From positions 1 to 48,836 of the forward strand of contig QZKQ01000033.1 in the NCBI GenBank assembly GCA_003599535.1: 48,836 nucleotides of DNA, given 5' to 3'. How positions within the stretch are numbered: position 1 is the stretch's first letter; every line of letters starts with the position of its first letter. The position numbers and the translations under genes were made by a program. This stretch comes from Candidatus Zixiibacteriota bacterium. Its GTDB lineage: Bacteria > Electryoneota > B3-LCP. Shown one piece after another: positions 24,167 through 33,068 of the stretch. Below the pieces are notes generated by a model. The model saw nothing but the letters and a program-made list of their open reading frames with translations. It did not search any database and was not told the DNA's origin.

Positions 24167-24217
24167 ACCGGAAACCGGGCTCGGCTCGTCCCCCGACTCG
24201 CACGATTGGACTCCCCC

Positions 24218-24823
24218 ATGAGGGTTTCGCCGGAAGGACCCTACCGCCGGATTGGGCTGTTCGGCGGCACGTTCGATCCGCCCCATTGGGGGCACGTGAA
24301 GACGGCCCGCGGCGCCGCCGACGAGCTGGCCCTGGATGAACTCGCCTTTTTGCCCGCGGTCCAGCCACCCCATAAGCGGCACCGCCGGCTGACTCCCTTC
24401 GCTTTACGCCGGCAGATGCTCGAATGCCTCCTGCCGCTGGATCCCCGCTTCCGCCTCTGCCTGGTGGAAGCGGAACGTTCTCTACCTGGGACGACCCTGG
24501 AAACCGTGGAGGCCCTGCGACGGCAGGGATTTACCGAAGACCGCTGCCACCTGGTCTGGCTGATGGGATCGGATTCGCTGCTGGAGCTGGAAAGCTGGCA
24601 CCGGCCGGATGACCTGCTGGAGAGCATCGAAGTGGCGGTGCTGCCCCGTCCGGGTTACCCCCCGGAACAGGCTCCGGAACGCTTCCGCTCCCGGGTGCGC
24701 CTGCTGGCCACCCCCCTGGTGGATTTGGCCGCACAGGATATCCGCGCCGGCCGCATCCCCCTGGAGGAGGCCGTGCCGCCGCCCGTGGCCCGGTTCATCC
24801 GGCAGCACCGTTTGTACCGGTGA
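24218..24823 (+). CDS. nadD: Nicotinate-nucleotide adenylyltransferase
   Basis: A 201-residue NadD, which makes deamido-NAD from nicotinate mononucleotide and ATP. The nucleotidyltransferase motif GGTFDPPHWGHVKTA near residue 13 holds the H-x-G-H pair in the form HWGH. Other family features are LAFLPAVQPPHKRHRRLTPF (substrate loop) and LVWLMGSDSLLELESWHRPD. The usual C-terminal ISSTxIR motif is degenerate here: LATPLVDLAAQDIRAGR takes its place, with Ile-Arg retained but Ser-Ser-Thr replaced by Leu-Ala-Ala. ATG 24218 is preferred to an in-frame TTG at 24206. A small hairpin (TTTCGGCC facing GGCCGAAA, 24832-24856) follows but lacks a T-run. Confidence 0.9.
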   Translation: MRVSPEGPYRRIGLFGGTFDPPHWGHVKTARGAADELALDELAFLPAVQPPHKRHRRLTPFALRRQMLECLLPLDPRFRLCLVEAERSLPGTTLETVEALRRQGFTEDRCHLVWLMGSDSLLELESWHRPDDLLESIEVAVLPRPGYPPEQAPERFRSRVRLLATPLVDLAAQDIRAGRIPLEEAVPPPVARFIRQHRLYR

Positions 24824-24949
24824 TTCCGCGTTTTCGGCCCATCGCTCCGGCCGAAATGGCCGTACCAAGGCAAGGCCCGACGGATCCACGCATGGTAACC
24901 CGGATCCGGCCCGGATTCACAGCCTCCCCCAATAACCATTGGATAATCC

Positions 24950-26533
24950 TTGAACGAACATTCCTCTCCCTCCCCGCAGCCCGCTTCGCTGCTCCTCCAA
25001 CTGTGGAAGCAATTCAGCTCCATGAAGTTCGCCATCATCCTGCTGGTGGTGATCGCCGTCGTCTCCGTCTTCGCCCTGTTCCTGGGGGAATTCTATCCGG
25101 TGAAGGCCGGCGCTCCCGGGTGGCAGGAGTTCTGGCGCCAGGAGCTGAACTTAAGCAAGCCGCTGTTTAACCTTCTGACCTTCTTTGAGTTGCACGATCC
25201 CTACCGCTCCTGGTGGTACCAGTTCCTCCTCCTGCTCCTGTCCGTCTCCCTGCTGGCCTGCATCATCGAGCGCATTCCCATCGTCATGCGGGCCATGCGC
25301 ACCGGCGAACCCCGAGACGCGGAAGCCGTGGACCAGATGGCCTCCGCCCGAACGTTCACGGCCAGGGGCAGCTCCGAGGAGATCCGCCGCAAGCTGCCGG
25401 GGTCCTTCCGCTACAACGAAACCCGGACCAGCGGCGAAATCCGGGTGGCGGGACAGCACGGAGCCATCTCTCACCTGGGCCCCATCCTGGCCCACGCCGG
25501 ACTGCTGGCGTTGGTGGTGGGCGGCGTCGCCGCTTCGCTTCTCGGGATGAACACCCGGGTCGGCGGACGGCCGGGCGACATCATGACCGACCCCATCTTC
25601 GACTTCTCCGTGCGGGTGGACAGTTTCCGGATCGAGTACTATCCCCTGGGCATTGGACAGTACGTCCTGGTGGACAGCTCCTTCCTGGGGCGGATCATTG
25701 GGCGCGAGGGGGACACGTTCATCCTGGAAGCCCGCGACGCCCAAGACCATATGCACCAGATTCAGGCCACCGCCGACCGCCTGTTGAACCAGTTCGACAT
25801 CGACACCGACCGGGGTAACATCAAGTCCTATATCTCCACGCTAACGGTGCTGGAGGATGGGCGCGAAGTGTTGACTAAACAGGTGGAAGTGAATCATCCC
25901 CTGCGCTACAAGGGCTACCGCTTCTACCAGTCCTCTTTCGACCCGGAAAGCCCCATCGTGGACGCCCGCATAGACAGCGCCCGGATCGTCATCCAGCAGC
26001 CGGATGGGACGGTTGTGGACACCGTTTACGTGAAACCCGGACGGCCGCACCCGCTGCCCCAGGGGGCCGAACTTCACCTGGCCCGCTTCCTACCGGATTT
26101 CCGCATGGCCGGCGGCCAGCCGACCACTGCTTCGGGTCAACTGCGCAATCCCGCCCTGCTGCTGGAAGTGCGGCAGGACGGCCGGGAATTGTACCACCAG
26201 TGGGTCTTCCTGCGGATGGACTTCCCCCACTCTCCGCCGGAAGGGGGGTACAGTTTCAAAGGGTTGGGAGTGGAAGGATTCCAGGCTTCAACGTCTTACC
26301 CCACCATCCTGGAGGTCAACAAGAACCCTGGTTCGTGGCTGATCTGGCTGGGATTCGTCCTGGCGACGGTGGGGCTGGTGATCTCATTTTATCTGGTACC
26401 CCAGCGCCTCTGGGTGGTGGTGCGGGATAAGGGGGGCGGCCGCAGCGAGGTGCACATGGCGGGAATCAGCACCAAGAATCCAGAGGTCTTCCGGCAGAAG
26501 TTCGAGAAGTGGGTGGAGGGCATGAAGGGGTAG
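24950..26533 (+). CDS. ResB-like cytochrome c biogenesis protein
   Basis: A 527-residue ResB/Ccs1-family membrane protein; with ResC/CcsA it forms the system II haem-transport and ligation complex for c-type cytochromes. Membrane segments: residues 25-45 (MKFAIILLVVIAVVSVFALF), about 85-105 (QFLLLLLSVSLLACIIERIP), about 175-200 (GPILAHAGLLALVVGGVAAS) and near the end (LIWLGFVLATVGLVISFYLV). Between the third and last is the large periplasmic domain with LRYKGYRFYQSSFDPESP, the typical ResB region. The H in SHLGPILAHAG may bind haem. The start is a TTG at 24950; the next in-frame ATG (25022) would keep the first membrane helix. No CcsA gene is in the window, so the partner must lie elsewhere. 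Confidence 0.88.
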   Translation: MNEHSSPSPQPASLLLQLWKQFSSMKFAIILLVVIAVVSVFALFLGEFYPVKAGAPGWQEFWRQELNLSKPLFNLLTFFELHDPYRSWWYQFLLLLLSVSLLACIIERIPIVMRAMRTGEPRDAEAVDQMASARTFTARGSSEEIRRKLPGSFRYNETRTSGEIRVAGQHGAISHLGPILAHAGLLALVVGGVAASLLGMNTRVGGRPGDIMTDPIFDFSVRVDSFRIEYYPLGIGQYVLVDSSFLGRIIGREGDTFILEARDAQDHMHQIQATADRLLNQFDIDTDRGNIKSYISTLTVLEDGREVLTKQVEVNHPLRYKGYRFYQSSFDPESPIVDARIDSARIVIQQPDGTVVDTVYVKPGRPHPLPQGAELHLARFLPDFRMAGGQPTTASGQLRNPALLLEVRQDGRELYHQWVFLRMDFPHSPPEGGYSFKGLGVEGFQASTSYPTILEVNKNPGSWLIWLGFVLATVGLVISFYLVPQRLWVVVRDKGGGRSEVHMAGISTKNPEVFRQKFEKWVEGMKG

Positions 26534-26711
26534 GCGCCGGCGCGATCGAAGGAGGTGCACTGCCTGGCATAGGTTCCAGGCGTGCCATCCCAGCGACGCC
26601 AGGACAGCATCCCCGCCACCAGCCCGGCCCGTAACCGTCGGGCCGCGGCTTCCATTCTGTCCAGTGACCATACCAGGAACGTGCTCGACTCCTGACAGTC
26701 ATAAACGCCAT

Positions 26712-26741
26712 AATATAACCTTGATTCCGGGAAAAAGTCAA
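26712..26741 (-). promoter_or_regulatory. Orphan minus-strand promoter between resB and pccB
   Basis: Minus strand TTGACT (26736-26741), 18-base spacer, TATATT (26712-26717). It would drive transcription leftward, antisense to the end of the ResB gene. No minus-strand gene with a recognisable product lies there; the 26466-26741 frame is Pro/Trp/Arg-rich and looks non-coding. The 278-base gap otherwise holds nothing clear. Confidence 0.5.
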
Positions 26742-26811
26742 CGGGAACCATGGCCGTAATCCGGATGACCCGCATCATCAGGATCTCGGAACCATACATG
26801 GAAGGCGGATC

Positions 26812-28359
26812 ATGTCCACGAAAAAAATCGAACGACTTCGGGCTCTGAAAGCCCAGGCTCTGCTGGGTGGCGGCGCAGAGCGCATCAGGGCGCAGCATGC
26901 CAAGGGAAAACTGACGGCGCGGGAGCGTGTTGACCTGCTGTGCGATCCGGACACCTTCCAGGAGGTGGACATGCTGGTGACCCACCGGTCCACCGCTTTC
27001 GGCCTGGGCAAGCAGAAGGTCCTGGGCGACGGCGTGATCACCGGCCACGGCAAGGTCGGCGGGCGTACGGTGTTCATCTTCAGCCAGGATTTCACCACCT
27101 TCGGCGGATCGCTTTCCGAGGCGCACGGCGAGAAGATCTGCAAGATCATGGACATGGCCGCCAAGGCGGGTACGCCGGTCATCGGCCTGAACGATTCGGG
27201 CGGCGCCCGAGTGCAGGAGGGCGTGGTGTCGCTGGGGGCCTATGCCGATATTTTCCTGCGCAATACCCTCTATTCCGGTGTCGTTCCGCAGATTTCTGCG
27301 GTCATGGGCCCCTGCGCCGGGGGGGCAGTCTATTCCCCCGCCATCACCGATTTTGTTTTCATGGTGAAAAAAACCGCCTATATGTTCGTCACCGGGCCCA
27401 AGGTGGTGAAGACGGTGACGCATGAGGAGGTATCATCGGAGGATTTGGGCGGCGCCATGACCCACGCCACCAAGTCGGGCGTGGCCCACTTCGCCTGCGA
27501 CGGCGAGGTTGACTGCCTGGACAAGGTCAAACGGCTGCTCACATTCATCCCCCAGAACAACCTGGAGGATCCGCCCATCACCCCCAACGGCGACGATCCC
27601 CGCCGCGCCGACGCCGAGCTGGACACGCTGATCCCCGATGATCCCAACAAGCCCTACGACATCAAGGACGTCATCCGCCGGGTGGTGGACCACGGTGACT
27701 TCTTCGAGGTCCACGAGGATTTCGCCCCCAATATCGTGGTGGGATTCGCGCGCCTGGGCGGCCGTTCCGTGGGAATCATCGCCAACCAGCCGGCCCACCT
27801 GGCCGGGTGCCTGGACATCAATTCGTCCAAGAAGGGGGCGCGCTTCATCCGCTTCTGCGACGCCTTCAACATCCCCCTGATTACCTTCGAGGACGTCCCC
27901 GGCTTTCTGCCCGGCACGGACCAGGAATGGGGCGGCATCATCGCCAATGGCGCCAAGCTGCTCTACGCCTACTGCGAAGCCACCGTGCCCAAGATCACTG
28001 TCATCACCCGCAAGGCCTACGGCGGCGCCTACGACGTCATGAATTCCAAACACGTGCGCGGCGACCTGAATTTCGCCTGGCCCTCGGCGGAAATCGCGGT
28101 CATGGGGGCCAAGGGGGCGGTGGAGATCATTTTCTCCCGGGAGATCAAAGAGGCCGAAGACCCGGAGGCCATGGAGAAGGCCAAAATCGCCGAATTCGAA
28201 GAAAAATTCGCCAACCCCTACACGGCCGCCGAGCGGGGTTATGTAGACGATGTGATCGAGCCTTCTCAGACGCGGTACAAGCTCATCACCGGACTGGAGA
28301 TGCTGCGTACCAAAGTGGACCATAATCCCAGGAAAAAGCACGGAAATATCCCACTATAG
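26812..28359 (+). CDS. Acyl-CoA carboxylase carboxyltransferase subunit (propionyl-CoA type)
   Basis: A 515-residue beta subunit of a biotin-dependent acyl-CoA carboxylase, or the alpha subunit of a methylmalonyl-CoA decarboxylase; both share this fold. It moves CO2 between carboxybiotin and propionyl-CoA or similar. Marks: the start [20 protein letters not shown], oxyanion loops [20 protein letters not shown] and [20 protein letters not shown], and the second-half signature [20 protein letters not shown]. The Asp in [15 protein letters not shown] occupies the position that, in Streptomyces enzymes, favours propionyl-CoA over acetyl-CoA. No biotin carboxylase or biotin carrier gene is adjacent. 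GGAGGC-like spacing before the ATG is weak (GGAAGGCGG). Confidence 0.93.
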   Translation: MSTKKIERLRALKAQALLGGGAERIRAQHAKGKLTARERVDLLCDPDTFQEVDMLVTHRSTAFGLGKQKVLGDGVITGHGKVGGRTVFIFSQDFTTFGGSLSEAHGEKICKIMDMAAKAGTPVIGLNDSGGARVQEGVVSLGAYADIFLRNTLYSGVVPQISAVMGPCAGGAVYSPAITDFVFMVKKTAYMFVTGPKVVKTVTHEEVSSEDLGGAMTHATKSGVAHFACDGEVDCLDKVKRLLTFIPQNNLEDPPITPNGDDPRRADAELDTLIPDDPNKPYDIKDVIRRVVDHGDFFEVHEDFAPNIVVGFARLGGRSVGIIANQPAHLAGCLDINSSKKGARFIRFCDAFNIPLITFEDVPGFLPGTDQEWGGIIANGAKLLYAYCEATVPKITVITRKAYGGAYDVMNSKHVRGDLNFAWPSAEIAVMGAKGAVEIIFSREIKEAEDPEAMEKAKIAEFEEKFANPYTAAERGYVDDVIEPSQTRYKLITGLEMLRTKVDHNPRKKHGNIPL

Positions 28360-28406
28360 GAAAAATATTCCGTATCAATGTGGGAGCAGATCATCCCACC
28401 GGCTTC

Positions 28407-28457
28407 GCGTCAGGTTGCTCCCCGCGGCTATGGGATGGGCCTGACGCGCGCCTTTTT
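28407..28457 (+). terminator. Probable terminator after the carboxylase gene
   Basis: Eight-base stem GCGTCAGG (28407-28414) facing CCTGACGC (28440-28447), a long loop of 25 bases, then gcgcc and TTTTT at 28453-28457. The long loop lowers confidence. The rest of the gap to 28702 holds no gene I can support. Confidence 0.55.
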
Positions 28458-28702
28458 ACCCCGAACCCCTAAGAAAATGCAATTCCTGGCGAAAATTGCA
28501 CGCTTCAGGCACTGATCTTGCCGTACTTTGTGCACAGAGAGGTATTGAGGCCAATATCCGCCGATTGCGTGGCCGATAATTCCGATCGAAGCGGTGAAAT
28601 TTTGGTTTATTTGCGCAATATTTGCAGGGTGTAAACTGCCGGTTGTCCTGTAGGCGCCCGATCACGGTTGTTCATATAATTTTTTCCCCGGAGGCCTGCA
28701 CA

Positions 28703-30796
28703 ATGGAACTGGCACATGTTTTCACCCGCCGTGCGCCGCAGTACCTGCTCATGGGACTGGTGTTTCTCCTGTGGGAGAACACCGTCGGCGCCCTGCTGGG
28801 GGATTACCGGTTTGAGGTGCGCCGGACGTTGTGGGGGGTGGCCTTCTACGCTGCGCTGTTCTTCGCTTTCGGCATACTCTCCGAGATCCTGAACGGCATC
28901 TACTCCCGCCTGCATCCCCAACGCCGCTGGTTTGGTCAACACCTGATCTGGATCCTGACCCTCCTCATTCTGTTCCTTTGGGGCCCCCTGTCCACACGCG
29001 TGCTGGACCGCCTGCCCAGTCTGGGCTTCGGGATATTTCAGTTGCAGCACTTGATCTGGATCGGTGCGGTGATCGCCGCCGGATGGATCGTCAACCTGCG
29101 CCTGGGCGCCCTGGCCCAGTCCGGCCGCCTGCGCGAAGGCTTCGCTTTCACCGTCGCCTTCCTGGGTTCAATACTGTACCTGATCATCAGTCTGAAGATC
29201 GGCAACCGGTTCTTCCAGTATGAAATTTTCTCTCTGTCTTTCCTGGCGCTGCAACCGGTGTTCCTGGCCGGATCCCTCCTGCTCGCCGGCATTCTGATCC
29301 GGGCTTTTACCGCGCCGCGCGCGCTGCGCCGGGCGTTGGTGGCCGCGCCGTTAGCGTTGTCCCTGGCGGCCGCCGGAGCCTGGCAGGTCCTGGATCGTCC
29401 CCCCGCCGGCACACCCCAGGCTGGGCGCGACGTCTCTTCGCGGCCCAACGTGCTGATCCTGCTGTACGACGCCCTGCGAGCGGATCACGTGGGCGCACTG
29501 AACCCCGGAACAGAATCCTTGACGCCCAACCTGGACGCGCTGGCGCAACGCAGCAAGACGTACTCCAACTGCTACTCAACTTCATCCTGGACCTTCCCTG
29601 CCATCACTTCCCTGCTCACCTCCCGGGACGCTGGATCGCTGGGTCTCCTGCAGCCGCGTCCGATTCCCGACAGCCTGACCACGATGGCCGAAGTGCTGCG
29701 CCGCCACGGCTATTTCACCGCGGCGCTGTCCGCCAACCAGTACGTAGTCTCGCAGAATCACTTCGACCAGGGCTTCACCCATTTCGAATACCTCCTGGCC
29801 AAGGGGCCGCTGCAGTTGTTCACCCCCATGACCCTGTACCTGATCTCGGGGCCCAAGGTCCTGGTGGAGCTAACCTACCAGATGGGTTTTTGGGTCACCA
29901 GCGTTTTCGCCGCCGATCATCGCGCCATGACCCGGGAAGGGATCAAGTACCTGGACGCCGCCGGCTCCCAGCCCTTCTTCCTGTACCTGCACTACATCGA
30001 GCCGCATGCGCCCTACGCCTCCGTGCCGTTTCACGGTAAAATCCTGGATATCGAGCAGTTGAAAACGCAGGATTCCTTTTATCACCGCCATACCAAAAAG
30101 GTGGATTACCGCTCCAGCCGGGATAAGGTGGGATCATTCCAGCACCAGCGCTACACCGAAAGCGTGCGCAGCATTGACGGGGCTGCCGGCGCGATGCTCC
30201 AAGCGTTGCAGGAGCGCAACCTGGATCGCAACACCATCGTTTTCGTGCTGAGCGATCACGGGGAAGAATTCATGGAACACGGCGGCTGGGGGCACATCAA
30301 CACTCTCTTCCAGGAGCTGGTGCACATCCCCCTGATCGTGTACGTCCCGCCGGACCTGGACCTGACGCTCCACGACGCCCCCGGCGGCGCCTCCATCATG
30401 GACCTCGGGCCGACCATCCTGGACATGGTGGGAATCCCCGAGACGATCCCTCATGCCGACGGGCTGTCCCTGTTGCGCCCGAGGCTTGAAGACCGGTTGC
30501 CGCGCATGATGACGGAAGGCAAATCCGGACTCTGGTGCTCCGTGATCAAGGACTCCTGCAAACTCATCGTGCGCCACCCGAACCGTGGTGAAAAGCTGGA
30601 TACCCTTTTGTTCGACCTGCGAACCGATCCGGAAGAGTACGTCAACCTGTACGCTGAGAGACCGGCGCTGGCCGGATCCTTGGCCGTCCACCTGCAGGGC
30701 GCCATGGAAGGCGCCATGGTTCCGAATGACCGGCAGACCCGCAGGCTCAGCCCGCAAGAGATTCAGCGCCTCAGGGCCTTGGGGTACAGCAACTGA
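28703..30796 (+). CDS. Membrane sulfatase-like / phosphotransferase-like protein, copy 1
   Basis: A 697-residue protein: six or seven membrane helices in the first 240 residues (YLLMGLVFLLWENTVGALLG onward), then an alkaline-phosphatase-superfamily domain from about residue 248. Metal-site residues are visible: Asp in VLILLYDALRADHVG, Asp-His in VFVLSDHGEEFMEHGGWGH, and His in YLHYIEPHAPY. At the sulfatase nucleophile position (C-x-P-x-R) the sequence is T-F-P-A-I (SSWTFPAITSLLTSR), so cysteine is Thr and the arginine is lost. Thr nucleophiles occur in LtaS- and EptA-type phosphotransferases, which also have N-terminal membrane helices. It ends EIQRLRALGYSN. ATG 28703 has GGAGG 8 bases upstream. 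Substrate unknown; an envelope-modifying transferase is my inference. Confidence 0.82.
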   Translation: MELAHVFTRRAPQYLLMGLVFLLWENTVGALLGDYRFEVRRTLWGVAFYAALFFAFGILSEILNGIYSRLHPQRRWFGQHLIWILTLLILFLWGPLSTRVLDRLPSLGFGIFQLQHLIWIGAVIAAGWIVNLRLGALAQSGRLREGFAFTVAFLGSILYLIISLKIGNRFFQYEIFSLSFLALQPVFLAGSLLLAGILIRAFTAPRALRRALVAAPLALSLAAAGAWQVLDRPPAGTPQAGRDVSSRPNVLILLYDALRADHVGALNPGTESLTPNLDALAQRSKTYSNCYSTSSWTFPAITSLLTSRDAGSLGLLQPRPIPDSLTTMAEVLRRHGYFTAALSANQYVVSQNHFDQGFTHFEYLLAKGPLQLFTPMTLYLISGPKVLVELTYQMGFWVTSVFAADHRAMTREGIKYLDAAGSQPFFLYLHYIEPHAPYASVPFHGKILDIEQLKTQDSFYHRHTKKVDYRSSRDKVGSFQHQRYTESVRSIDGAAGAMLQALQERNLDRNTIVFVLSDHGEEFMEHGGWGHINTLFQELVHIPLIVYVPPDLDLTLHDAPGGASIMDLGPTILDMVGIPETIPHADGLSLLRPRLEDRLPRMMTEGKSGLWCSVIKDSCKLIVRHPNRGEKLDTLLFDLRTDPEEYVNLYAERPALAGSLAVHLQGAMEGAMVPNDRQTRRLSPQEIQRLRALGYSN

Positions 30797-30879
30797 CGGT
30801 CGTAACAGCCATTCTTTCTGTGCCGGCATCATTCATACTTAACATTCATTGCATTTCTTATCTGTAAAGGACTTTGGAA

Positions 30880-32982
30880 ATGAAAGAAGAGACTGCTCCG
30901 GTCCGCGCCTTCATTCAGCGTTATCTCCTGTTGGGGATCACGTTCCTGCTCTGGGAAAACCTGGTCGGCAGCGTTGTAGGCGTCTACAACATGGAGATCC
31001 GGCGAACCCTTTGGGGGATCGTCATCTACGGCCTGGGTTTTCTCTTCTTTGGCGGTTTGGCCGAGACGCTCAGTGTCATTCATTCCCGTCTCTTTCCGCA
31101 GTGGACCTGGCCGCGTCAGCGTACCATCTGGTTGCTGGCGGTGCTGTACATGTTCCTGTGGGGCGATCTGTCCCGTCTCCTGCTCAGCGACCTGCTGGGT
31201 CTCCAATCCCTCAAACAAAGTTACCTGTTCAACACCGCCTTCTGGATCCCCCTGGCGCTCCTGGCCGGATTCATCATCAACGTGGCGCTGGCGCGCCGGG
31301 CCCGAAGTCATGGGCAAAACGATTTCGTCCACGGCTGGTTGTACCCCGCCGCGGCCCTGATTTACCTGGTTATCAGCACCAAGGTCACCTACCGGTACTT
31401 CCAGTTTGACGCCCTGACGACGGCCAATGTGATGCTTCAGCCGGCGTTCATCTCCCTGTCACTGGTGCTTTCCTGGCTTCTGACCTGGGCCACCTCCTCT
31501 CTCGCCTCCATCCAAAAACGATCTATCCTGGCTTTCGCCGTAGGAACCACCTCCATCGTATTCATCTCCGGAAATCAGACTATTACCTCCGCCACTTCGA
31601 CCTCGGGACGGGAGGATCCGCGGCCCAACGTTGTCATCCTGTTGTTCGACGCCCTGCGCAACGACCACGTCGGCAGAATGGAGGGATCCTCGACCCTGAC
31701 TCCCCAGATGGATGAATTGGCACGGCAAGGCACGCGATACCCTTCCTGCTACGCCCCTTCGGCCTGGACCTTCGCCTCGGTGACCGGCCTGATGACCTCC
31801 CGCGTGCCCAACGAATTGGGCCTGGTGGAGAAGGGATACCTGCCGGAGAGAGTAACGACTCTGGCGGAAGTCCTCCAGCGGTACGGCTACCATACCGCGG
31901 CCTTGTCCGCCAACGACCTGGTTACTTGCAGAAACGGTTTCGGCCAGGGATTCGATGATTTTCGCTTTCTGCGCGGGCAGGGTCCCAGGCAACTGCTGCT
32001 CCCCTGTAAATCGTTCTTCCCCACCTTCCGTGTTCTGGAGGAGCTGGCCTACCAGACGGACTTCCTGGCCACCGAATACCTGACCGCCGACTGGCGGGAG
32101 ATGAACGACCATGCCGCGCAGATCCTGGAAGAGAGCCATAAGCCCCTGTTCCTGTACATGCACTACATTGAACCGCATTCCCCTTACTGGGCGGCGCCCT
32201 TCCGCGACGGACTCCTGGACCTGCAGCAGTTGACGGCTTCGCTGATCCTCTCCTGGCCCAGCTTCAAACGCTTCTCCTTCGCGCAGAATTTCATCCAGGA
32301 AAACCGCGAGGAGGTGTCACAGAAGATGATCGGCCGGTACCGCGACGGAGTGCGCACCGCCGACGGCGCGGTGGCAGAGATGCGGTCGCACCTGCGGCGG
32401 CTGGGCATGGAGGATAATACCGTCATCGTCATCACCGCCGATCACGGCGAGGAGTTGATGGAACGCGGCCGATTGGGCCACAAGAGCTCACTTTTCGAAG
32501 AGCAGGTGAAAGTCCCCTTGATCGTCTACCTTCCCCCGGAGCTGGGCTGGGAGCTGCCGCCCCGGGCCGCTGGCGTGTCCAGCCTGGACCTGGCCCCGAC
32601 GGTGCTCGATCTGGCGGGTATCCCGGAGGAGATCCCCCAAGCGGCCGGATTGTCGCTGCTGGAGCCTGAACCGGTGTCCGGCCGGTCCAAGTTCACCATG
32701 GTGGACGTCGGGGAATCCTTCCTGGCCTCCCTGGTACAGGAACCCTATAAATTGATCATCCGGCAGCAGCACAAAACCGGCCGGAAGGATACCATGCTCT
32801 TCCACCTGGGAAACGATCCCCACGAGCGGATCAACCTCTACCCCGAAGCCCGGGCGGTGGCGGAAAGTATCGCGCCGCTGTTGCAGCAGCAGGTAAGGTT
32901 AACCGTCACCCCTTCCGAGAACATCAATACACCCTCTGTTCTGGATATCCAGCGGCTTCGATCCCTGGGGTACTCAAATTAA
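30880..32982 (+). CDS. Membrane sulfatase-like / phosphotransferase-like protein, copy 2
   Basis: A 700-residue tandem paralogue of the preceding gene, 83 bases downstream. The membrane part starts RYLLLGITFLLWENLVGSVV, closely parallel to copy 1, and has again six or seven helices. The soluble domain keeps VVILLFDALRNDHVG, YMHYIEPHSPYWAAPF, and VIVITADHGEELMERGRLGH. The nucleophile region is T-F-A-S-V (SAWTFASVTGLMTSR): Thr is kept, while both Pro and Arg of C-x-P-x-R are gone. It ends LDIQRLRSLGYSN, the same tail as copy 1. ATG 30880 has AAAGGA 8 bases upstream; a TTG two codons earlier is possible. The pair probably forms an operon ended by the hairpin at 33006-33048. Confidence 0.82.
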   Translation: MKEETAPVRAFIQRYLLLGITFLLWENLVGSVVGVYNMEIRRTLWGIVIYGLGFLFFGGLAETLSVIHSRLFPQWTWPRQRTIWLLAVLYMFLWGDLSRLLLSDLLGLQSLKQSYLFNTAFWIPLALLAGFIINVALARRARSHGQNDFVHGWLYPAAALIYLVISTKVTYRYFQFDALTTANVMLQPAFISLSLVLSWLLTWATSSLASIQKRSILAFAVGTTSIVFISGNQTITSATSTSGREDPRPNVVILLFDALRNDHVGRMEGSSTLTPQMDELARQGTRYPSCYAPSAWTFASVTGLMTSRVPNELGLVEKGYLPERVTTLAEVLQRYGYHTAALSANDLVTCRNGFGQGFDDFRFLRGQGPRQLLLPCKSFFPTFRVLEELAYQTDFLATEYLTADWREMNDHAAQILEESHKPLFLYMHYIEPHSPYWAAPFRDGLLDLQQLTASLILSWPSFKRFSFAQNFIQENREEVSQKMIGRYRDGVRTADGAVAEMRSHLRRLGMEDNTVIVITADHGEELMERGRLGHKSSLFEEQVKVPLIVYLPPELGWELPPRAAGVSSLDLAPTVLDLAGIPEEIPQAAGLSLLEPEPVSGRSKFTMVDVGESFLASLVQEPYKLIIRQQHKTGRKDTMLFHLGNDPHERINLYPEARAVAESIAPLLQQQVRLTVTPSENINTPSVLDIQRLRSLGYSN

Positions 32983-33005
32983 ACAATCCTCCGAAAATAA
33001 ATGAC

Positions 33006-33048
33006 AAACGGAATCGGGGCGGCTCGAATGAGCGCCCCGATTCCGTTT
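33006..33048. terminator. Bidirectional terminator hairpin
   Basis: Perfect 16-base stem (AAACGGAATCGGGGCG, 33006-33021, facing 33033-33048), 11-base loop, lying between two convergent genes (stops at 32982 and 33069). The stem ends in AAA/TTT, so it can act on both strands, though neither side has a long T-run. Confidence 0.75.
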
Positions 33049-33068
33049 CCCTCCACCCTGGTTCCGCG

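Noticed and set aside
24832-24856. Hairpin after nadD
   Set aside because: Eight-base stem without a T-run on the plus strand; too weak to call a terminator.
26389-27423. Minus-strand frame over the resB end and pccB start
   Set aside because: Antisense to two clear genes; although a promoter-like site lies at 26712-26741, the protein has no coding character.
28643-28680. Possible promoter before the first sulfatase-like gene (TATAAT at 28675-28680)
   Set aside because: Nearest -35-like TTGTCC is 26 bases upstream, outside workable spacing.
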